A DNA stretch of 6,166 nt, from positions 1-6,166 of the forward strand of contig CASGVX010000133.1 of assembly GCA_949346185.1 (NCBI GenBank). The letters are read 5' to 3'. Positions 5,687 to 6,166 of this stretch are shown in pieces. A program made the translations under genes and the position numbers. The notes beneath the pieces were generated by a model. It saw nothing but the letters and a program-made list of their open reading frames with translations. It had not been told where the DNA came from and made no database searches. The first letter of the stretch is position 1. Every line of letters starts with the position of its first letter. The DNA comes from an uncultured Lachnospiraceae bacterium. Its GTDB lineage: Bacteria; Bacillota; Clostridia; Lachnospirales; Lachnospiraceae.

Positions 5687-5893
5687 GACATTTTGGAGGA
5701 TTGGAAGGTTTCTCTGTTGCAATCTCCCATGCATTGGCTTGTAATGCGAGCGTGATTTCTTCAGATAATCCGGCAGGAAATCCTTGTGAAAGGAAAAAAA
5801 TACTAAATATTAGAAAAAGTGAGAATAAAAGAGAAAAAATAAGGAAAGTAATAATGTAATGGGTTTTTCCAGATTTTTACACCAGAAGTTGCA
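5687..5893. other. gene-poor spacer between DUF2225 and groES
   Basis: No gene with a credible start is visible. The first 100 bases have a balanced composition; from about 5790 to 5850 the + strand is almost entirely A and G with a few T. Both strands happen to stay open here. On the minus strand there are 70 codons (5876 to the stop at 5664-5666) with no ATG, GTG, TTG or CTG start except a penultimate ATG. On the plus strand the frame runs from 5689 to the stop at 5857-5859, and the only early start is a TTG at 5701, too close behind GGAGGA. It may be a decayed gene fragment or a conserved non-coding element; I cannot tell which. Confidence 0.4.
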
Positions 5894-5922
5894 TTGCTAA
5901 AATAAGACAAATGAAATATATT
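5894..5922 (+). promoter_or_regulatory. sigma-A-type promoter of groES
   Basis: TTGCTA (5894-5899), a 17-nt spacer and TATATT (5917-5922) predict a start near 5929. The CIRCE operator would then lie at the very beginning of the transcript, the usual arrangement in HrcA-controlled operons. TTATGT at 5921-5926 is a weaker alternative -10. Confidence 0.65.
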
Positions 5923-5932
5923 ATGTTTATGG

Positions 5933-5959
5933 TTAGCACTCGGAAAGAATGAGTGCTAA
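5933..5959 (+). promoter_or_regulatory. CIRCE operator (HrcA binding site)
   Basis: TTAGCACTC (5933-5941), a 9-nt spacer and GAGTGCTAA (5951-5959) match the CIRCE consensus exactly. HrcA binds CIRCE and represses groESL and dnaK operons until heat stress inactivates it. The site is 25 nt upstream of the groES start codon. Confidence 0.98.
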
Positions 5960-5984
5960 CAAACAAGAAAAGGAGGCATTTGTT

Positions 5985-6166
5985 ATGAAATTATCACCAT
6001 TAGCAGACAGAGTTGTATTGAAGCAGCTGGAAGCAGAAGAAACTACCAAATCTGGTATCGTATTGCCTGGAAATGCTCAGGAAAAGCCGCAGCAGGCGGA
6101 GGTGGTCGCAGTAGGGCCCGGCGGCGTGGTAGACGGAAAGGAAGTTACCATGCAGGTTTCTGTAGG
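5985..6166 (+). CDS. groES: co-chaperonin GroES (3' end outside window)
   Basis: GroES caps the GroEL cage during ATP-driven folding of cytoplasmic proteins. ATG 5985 lies 8 nt behind a perfect AGGAGG (5971-5976). The 60 complete codons visible encode MKLSPLADRVVLKQLEAEE, then the mobile-loop region TTKSGIVLPGNAQEKPQ, then AEVVAVGPGGVVDGK. All are characteristic of the roughly 94-residue family, so about two thirds is present. The IVL tripeptide that contacts GroEL is intact. The CIRCE site upstream places it under HrcA control, and groEL is expected to follow beyond the window. Confidence 0.97.
   Translation, partial: MKLSPLADRVVLKQLEAEETTKSGIVLPGNAQEKPQQAEVVAVGPGGVVDGKEVTMQVSV

Noticed and set aside
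1..6166. Mobile element, CRISPR array, defence cluster, tRNA or rRNA
   Set aside because: No transposase, integrase, regularly spaced repeats, Cas-like or toxin-antitoxin proteins, or tRNA-like cloverleaf was seen on either strand; gene content is ordinary chromosomal.

Overview
The window looks like chromosomal DNA from an anaerobic Firmicute, most likely a Lachnospiraceae-type Clostridia (inference). The signs are strong AGGAGG-type ribosome binding sites, sigma-A-like promoters with extended -10 boxes, a eukaryotic-type HisA, a bacterial GlnRS, a DUF6115-like protein, a DUF2225 protein and a CIRCE-controlled groES. All supported genes are on the + strand. The content is housekeeping and cell-envelope; I see no mobile element, CRISPR array, tRNA, rRNA or defence system.

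Layout: (1) 1-805 holds the tail of a DUF6115-like gene, then after 23 nt a membrane-anchored protein with an MltG-like C-terminal subdomain. (2) 906-1694 is a stand-alone eukaryotic-type hisA. (3) 1695-2134 is an AT-rich gene-free stretch with inverted repeats, a 10-bp tandem duplication, a clear extended -10 promoter and a long leader. (4) 2135-2839 encodes a secreted SleB/CwlJ-type (Hydrolase_2) cell-wall hydrolase, followed by a strong intrinsic terminator at 2881-2919. (5) 2923-5622 is a promoter, a foldable leader, glnS starting at GTG, and 12 nt later a DUF2225 zinc-ribbon gene; the unit ends at a terminator (5654-5686). (6) 5687-5984 is gene-poor and ends in a sigma-A-like promoter and a perfect CIRCE operator. 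(7) 5985 to the window end is the first two thirds of groES.

The genes form several independent units rather than one pathway: envelope/peptidoglycan functions (MltG-like protein, SleB-like hydrolase), histidine biosynthesis (HisA), glutamine charging of tRNA (GlnRS) and HrcA-controlled chaperonin. I found no convincing new multi-gene system. The items most worth a second look are the two foldable 5' leaders (before the hydrolase and before glnS), the overlapping inverted repeats after hisA, the catalytic-domain-less MltG-like protein, the altered KMSKS-like loop of GlnRS, and a 5.66-5.88 kb stretch open on both strands that lacks a credible start.
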